Shown: piece after piece, positions 4,986 through 5,292 of the stretch
Layout: every line of letters starts with the position of its first letter
Position numbering within the stretch: the stretch's first letter is position 1
The notes under the pieces: model-generated
What the model was told of the DNA's origin: nothing
Seen by the model: only the letters and a program-made list of their open reading frames with translations
Databases searched by the model: none
Position numbers and translations under genes: made by a program
Assembly (NCBI GenBank): GCA_035529715.1
Contig: DATKWF010000088.1
Coordinates: 1-5,292, forward strand
Length of the DNA stretch: 5,292 nucleotides
Origin: DATKWF01 sp035529715
GTDB lineage: Bacteria > Chloroflexota > Dehalococcoidia > Dehalococcoidales > RBG-16-60-22
Reading direction: 5' to 3'

Positions 4986-5292
4986 ATAAGTAGGCAGCTG
5001 ATTATTATAGCAATTTTTCTTACTGCGTTCTGTCTTGTTCTGGGAGCGTGCACTCCCACTCCGGCACCCACTCCAGCACCCACGCCGGAACCGGCACCAC
5101 TACCGGCACCCGCTCCAGAGCCAGCATCAACCCCAACACCGGCGCCAGCACCCGAACCGAGCCTACATAAGGTAGGTGAAACAGCTGACCTCGGGAAGGG
5201 AGCTTCCATAACAGTTGAATCATTCGAAAAACGAGAAGACCTGGGCTTTATCACTTTGTTAATTGATAATTCCACAGGTTCCGAGGATATAA
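4986..5292 (+). CDS. Pro-rich lipoprotein with a DUF4352-like domain, apparent ATA start (3' part missing)
   Basis: The frame is open for 102 residues to the window end. Residues 1-21 (I/M)SRQLIIIAIFLTAF... form a signal peptide with Arg3 and a hydrophobic core. LGAC is an excellent lipobox, with Cys22 lipidated. Residues 23-58 are a Pro-x linker of Ala, Thr and Glu. The part from HKVGETADLGKGASITVESFEKR (about 61-83) to LLIDNSTGSEDI looks like the first strands of a DUF4352 (Telobox-like immunoglobulin-type) domain, in which VGdta, tV.s and l.v.N.t are usual. That assignment is moderate. An in-frame TAA at 4962-4964 limits the upstream reach. Between it and the lipobox the only ATN codons after the Shine-Dalgarno are ATAs, at 4983 and 4986 and then inside the hydrophobic core. 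CTG at 4998 is about 18 nt from GGAGG, too far. The gene lies 44 nt after the I42 inhibitor, probably in one transcript. Its function is unknown. Confidence 0.75.
   Translation, partial: MSRQLIIIAIFLTAFCLVLGACTPTPAPTPAPTPEPAPLPAPAPEPASTPTPAPAPEPSLHKVGETADLGKGASITVESFEKREDLGFITLLIDNSTGSEDI

Noticed and set aside
4859..5275. Minus-strand ORFs with Gly-Ala-Val repeats at the right end
   Set aside because: They are antisense shadows of the Pro-rich linker of the plus-strand lipoprotein, whose signal peptide and lipobox are convincing.

Overview
The window reads as a chromosomal piece of a bacterium with moderate G+C. The best guess is a Chloroflexota (Dehalococcoidia-like) genome. The guess rests on the dxr-rseP-ispG gene order, on lipoproteins with long Pro/Ala linkers just after the lipidated cysteine, and on a C-rich palindromic repeat of a kind I associate with that group. 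No rRNA or marker gene is present, so the assignment is inference.

Minus strand, right to left: a small coiled-coil lipoprotein (4269-3928) is followed by a compact isoprenoid block. The block is dxr (3868-2702), rseP (2708-1650, overlapping dxr by 7 nt) and ispG (1520-477). After only 28 nt comes a Pro-rich lipoprotein entering a TolB-like beta-propeller, which runs off the left edge. Dxr and IspG catalyse the second and sixth steps of the seven-step MEP route to IPP/DMAPP. RseP is a membrane site-2 protease that habitually travels with them. A composite palindromic repeat (about 1531-1611) sits between rseP and ispG and reaches into the ispG ribosome binding site.

Plus strand, right end: after a 240-nt AT-rich divergent spacer come a chagasin-type (I42) protease-inhibitor lipoprotein (4510-4941) and a Pro-rich, DUF4352-like lipoprotein cut by the right edge (4986-5292).

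The most unusual signal is at translation starts. Neither ispG nor the right-edge lipoprotein has an ATG, GTG or TTG that can account for its full N-terminus. In both, an ATA codon lies downstream of a good Shine-Dalgarno sequence, exactly where the family N-terminus should begin, and both would start Met-Ser-Arg. A gene finder limited to ATG/GTG/TTG truncates ispG and misses the lipoprotein. A second structural curiosity is the small lipoprotein, whose heptad register has hydrophobic 'a' positions and asparagine at half of its 'd' positions, like the N@d motif of trimeric coiled coils. I found no new defence, mobile or CRISPR system.
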